This document shows, piece by piece, positions 33,874-36,145 of a stretch of 36,145 nt of DNA. Made by a program: the position numbers and the translations under genes. Where the stretch lies: the NCBI RefSeq assembly GCF_025753815.1, contig NZ_JAOWRF010000034.1:2213-38357 (forward strand), read 5' to 3'. The number at the start of each line of letters is the position of its first letter. Positions within the stretch are counted from its first letter, which is position 1. A model generated the notes under the pieces. It saw nothing but the letters and a program-made list of their open reading frames with translations. It searched no databases and was not told where the DNA came from. The stretch comes from Plectonema radiosum NIES-515 (GTDB lineage: Bacteria; Cyanobacteriota; Cyanobacteriia; Cyanobacteriales; Nostocaceae).

Positions 33874-35217
33874 ATGAAAACCACACTAAATTTGTCAACT
33901 TTTTATAAAGCCTGTAACCCCAGCTACACCTTAAATATGAGTAATGCGCTGGATCGGCAGTATTATATAGATTTTTCGGATGTACGTGGTTGCAAGATTG
34001 TTGAAGAGTTGCAACGGACAATCGTGCGTATTTCTCCGGATGAGCCGACCTGCCAGTTATTTACGGGTCATATTGGCTGCGGTAAATCAACAGAATTGCA
34101 GCGTCTCAAAGCCGAGTTGGAGTTAGCGGGATTTCATGTCGTTTATTTTGAGTCAAGTCAAGATCTGGACATGGCGGATATAGATATTAGCGACATTTTG
34201 CTAAGTGTAGCCCGTCAAGTCAGTGTGAGTTTAGAAGCGATCGGCATCAAACTGCAACCAGGTTACTTTGCCAACTTGTTTAAAGATATTGGGGATTTTT
34301 TGCAAACACCCATACAGTTATCAGCAGAGGCAGAGTTTTCTTTAGGTATTGCGAAAATCAGCGCCAAAGCGAAAGATAGCCCTCAGATGCGTACTCAACT
34401 GAGGCAATATCTGGAACCGCGTACCAATAGTATTTTGCAAGCAATTAACGAAGAAGTCTTAGACAAAGGCATAGAACAGCTAAAACTGAGAGGTCAAAAA
34501 GGACTGGTTGTGATTGTTGATAACTTGGATCGAGTAGATATGCGTACATTAGCATCCGGGCGATCGCAACCAGAGTATCTCTTTATCGACCGAGGGGAAC
34601 AACTGCGTCGGCTCAAATGCCATCTAGTTTACACAATTCCCCTACCATTACTTTTCTCCAACGAGTACGAAACATTAAAAAACCGCCTGGGGGGAGGTAT
34701 TGCTCCCAAAGTCTTGCCAATGGTGTTGGTGCGGCAAAGAGATGGTATTGACTACGAACCAGGTATGTCACTACTGAGCCAACTAGTATTAGCCAGAGCC
34801 TTTCCTCAAGTTCCTTGGAATACCAGACCCTCGTTAATAGCCGAATTATTCGACGATCCAGAAACACTAGATCGTCTATGCCGAGTGAGTGGTGGTCACA
34901 TCCGTAACTTACTAGGACTGCTTTATAGTTGCCTGCAACGGCAAGACCCACCTTTTACTAGAAACTGTTTAGAAGCGGTGATTAAAGATTACCGCGACGA
35001 TTTGCTGTTAGCGATTAACGAAGAAGAATGGGAATTGTTATTTGAAGTAGTACACCAGCAAAGCGTTCAAGGTGAGTCTGATTACCAAAGATTACTGCGA
35101 AGTATGTTGATATTTGAATATCGCGATCGGATCGGACGCTGGTTTGGCATCAGTCCTGCCTTGGCAGAAACAGAAAAAGTTGTGACTTGGCAGCAGCAAA
35201 ATAAGACAAAAGTATAA
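33874..35217 (+). CDS. AAA/STAND-like P-loop ATPase, module 2
   Basis: The 447-residue protein starts at ATG 33874 (MKTTLNLSTFYKACNPSYTL); the upstream in-frame TTG at 33841 has no support. The Walker A motif is FTGHIGCGKSTELQRLK (about 63-79) and Walker B is LVVIVDNLDRVD (about 211-222). A probable sensor strand, CHLVYTIPLPLL, and the C-terminal block ETLDRLCRVSGGHIRNLLGL follow. It is the paralogue of the protein encoded at 16653-17978, with the same length and motif order, but the sequences have diverged well beyond a recent copy. It is followed 133 bases later by a partner gene of the same kind as in module 1. The role is probably an NTP-dependent switch; the function is unknown. Confidence 0.8.
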   Translation: MKTTLNLSTFYKACNPSYTLNMSNALDRQYYIDFSDVRGCKIVEELQRTIVRISPDEPTCQLFTGHIGCGKSTELQRLKAELELAGFHVVYFESSQDLDMADIDISDILLSVARQVSVSLEAIGIKLQPGYFANLFKDIGDFLQTPIQLSAEAEFSLGIAKISAKAKDSPQMRTQLRQYLEPRTNSILQAINEEVLDKGIEQLKLRGQKGLVVIVDNLDRVDMRTLASGRSQPEYLFIDRGEQLRRLKCHLVYTIPLPLLFSNEYETLKNRLGGGIAPKVLPMVLVRQRDGIDYEPGMSLLSQLVLARAFPQVPWNTRPSLIAELFDDPETLDRLCRVSGGHIRNLLGLLYSCLQRQDPPFTRNCLEAVIKDYRDDLLLAINEEEWELLFEVVHQQSVQGESDYQRLLRSMLIFEYRDRIGRWFGISPALAETEKVVTWQQQNKTKV

Positions 35218-35350
35218 GCGCTTCTAAGCCATGCATCTCTAGTCTTAGCTGTATATACAAGAACTGATAAATTCAAACATACTGTAGCGCGTATGTTTGA
35301 ATCTTTGATGTGGCATTTTTTCTCTTTATTTAATAGCCCAGTTTTTAGTT

Positions 35351-36145
35351 ATGACATGGCAATTAACACAGGCAAGCAAACAAAGCGAGAATCAGCATTC
35401 TCTACAAAGGTTGATTCGGGCGATCGCACTCTCAACAAATCAATTTGCCCTGATTTTAGTTAGGTGCAATTATGAGCAATTACGCACTTCAATGCTGGAG
35501 CATCTGCGCTTTCTCACCAAAGATATCAATTTACGAGAAATTTTTATTCAGCCTTCAACTACTGCCTTACACACCACAATAATATCAGAACTATTTCTAG
35601 ATAATCCTACCGTTGCCACAGATTCATTGCCCTCAGCTGTGATGATTTCTGGTCTAGAATCAGTAATTGACCTCGAAGACCTACTCACTAACATCAACCA
35701 AGCACGAGATATCTACGCTGCGAGTCTTCCTTTTCCATTAGTTTTATGGCTACAAGATGAAGTAGCAACATCGCTTTCTCGGTTAGCACCCGATTTTAAA
35801 AGTTGGGCAGCAACCACCATTAAATTTGAAATGGCTGCATACGATTTAATTACTTTAGTGCAGCAAGAAACAGAATTTATCTTTGCCAAAGTTTTAGAAG
35901 CTGGTGCCGAAAAGTTTTTATCTAATGCTGATCTTGATTTAGCTCTTCATACTCAACATCGTCGTGAAATTGAGTCAGCCCGTAATGATTTGCAACGCTT
36001 ATATAACATAACTTTAGAAGCAGAATTAGAAGCGAGTTTAGAATTCGTGCTGGGTCGCGACGAATACACCGACGACCAAATAGGTGATGCTTTAATTCAT
36101 TATCAAAAAAGTTTAGCATTTTGGAAGGAGGCAGGGGGAGTGGGG
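35351..36145 (+). CDS. Partner protein of module 2, N-terminal part (runs off the window)
   Basis: From ATG 35351 (MTWQLTQASKQSENQHSLQR) the frame is open to the last base, giving at least 265 residues without a stop. Residues about 25-180 form an alpha/beta domain with FALILVRCNYEQLRTSMLEH, SAVMISGLESV (Walker-B-like, without an upstream Walker A) and PFPLVLWLQDEVATSLSRLA followed by PDFKSWAATTIKFE. The last block parallels WSFSINYLIHRAPDFFDWRS in the module 1 partner. A helical stretch (180-240) and the start of a TPR (DDQIGDALIHYQKSLAFWKE) follow. The effector end lies outside the window. It is probably cotranscribed with the ATPase gene 133 bases upstream. Confidence 0.75.
   Translation, partial: MTWQLTQASKQSENQHSLQRLIRAIALSTNQFALILVRCNYEQLRTSMLEHLRFLTKDINLREIFIQPSTTALHTTIISELFLDNPTVATDSLPSAVMISGLESVIDLEDLLTNINQARDIYAASLPFPLVLWLQDEVATSLSRLAPDFKSWAATTIKFEMAAYDLITLVQQETEFIFAKVLEAGAEKFLSNADLDLALHTQHRREIESARNDLQRLYNITLEAELEASLEFVLGRDEYTDDQIGDALIHYQKSLAFWKEAGGVG

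Overview
The window is chromosomal DNA from a filamentous, heterocyst-type cyanobacterium (Nostocales). The evidence is the very frequent GCGATCGC-type (HIP1) octamers, short heptamer repeats between genes (GGGGAAT, CCCAATG, GGGTAAA), and a gene set typical of the group: a CRR6-type NdhI maturation factor, DUF760, a receiver-DUF3685 protein, a FurC-like regulator, ftsQ-ftsZ next to gshB-grxC, and a HetZ-like domain. No tRNA, rRNA, CRISPR array or intact transposase was seen.

Layout. 1-2.1 kb: modular palindromes, a flavoprotein disulfide-reductase homologue lacking its redox cysteines, and a locally duplicated, repeat-filled spacer. 2.1-5.2 kb: a small secreted Cys protein, a receiver-DUF3685 protein carrying repeat-derived codons, and a Fur-family regulator. 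5.4-6.3 kb: gene remains (LuxR-type HTH, lectin-like beta-propeller repeats). 6.3-14.5 kb: mostly housekeeping genes (crr6, an unknown gene, a GT9 glycosyltransferase, ispD, scpB, a DUF760 gene, an HtrA protease, a LysM/M23 peptidase). 14.5-16.5 kb: a large cysteine hydrolase, a RelE/ParE-type toxin-antitoxin pair, and a conserved gene broken by one stop codon. 16.6-20.9 kb: an AAA-type ATPase and a large TPR protein with a HetZ-like C-terminus. 20.9-22.1 kb: toxin-antitoxin remnants, a UPF0175 gene with its broken DUF3368 partner, and a 164-bp MITE with target-site duplications. 22.3-27.1 kb: hflX, a 2OG-Fe(II) oxygenase, and a PEP-CTERM protein with long Ala-Pro repeats. 27.7-32.5 kb: grxC-gshB converging on ftsZ, with ftsQ upstream. 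33.9 kb to the end: a second copy of the ATPase + partner module, cut by the window edge.

The two most interesting signals are as follows. (1) Two paralogous two-gene modules lie about 17 kb apart. Each has a P-loop ATPase (GHxGxGKST, VDNLDR) followed by a protein whose N-terminus looks like an NTPase fold without a Walker A motif, then helical repeats. In the first module this partner ends in a HetZ-like region with two helix-turn-helix segments, which suggests an ATPase-gated system joined to a developmental regulator. (2) A prolyl-hydroxylase-like 2OG-Fe(II) oxygenase lies directly upstream of an exported protein with about 85 Ala-Pro dipeptides. That sequence type resembles plant arabinogalactan-protein glycomodules, so enzyme and substrate may be neighbours.

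The density of broken genes and palindromic repeats points to active local decay and repeat spread. All family names rest on reading motifs by eye; no database search was run.
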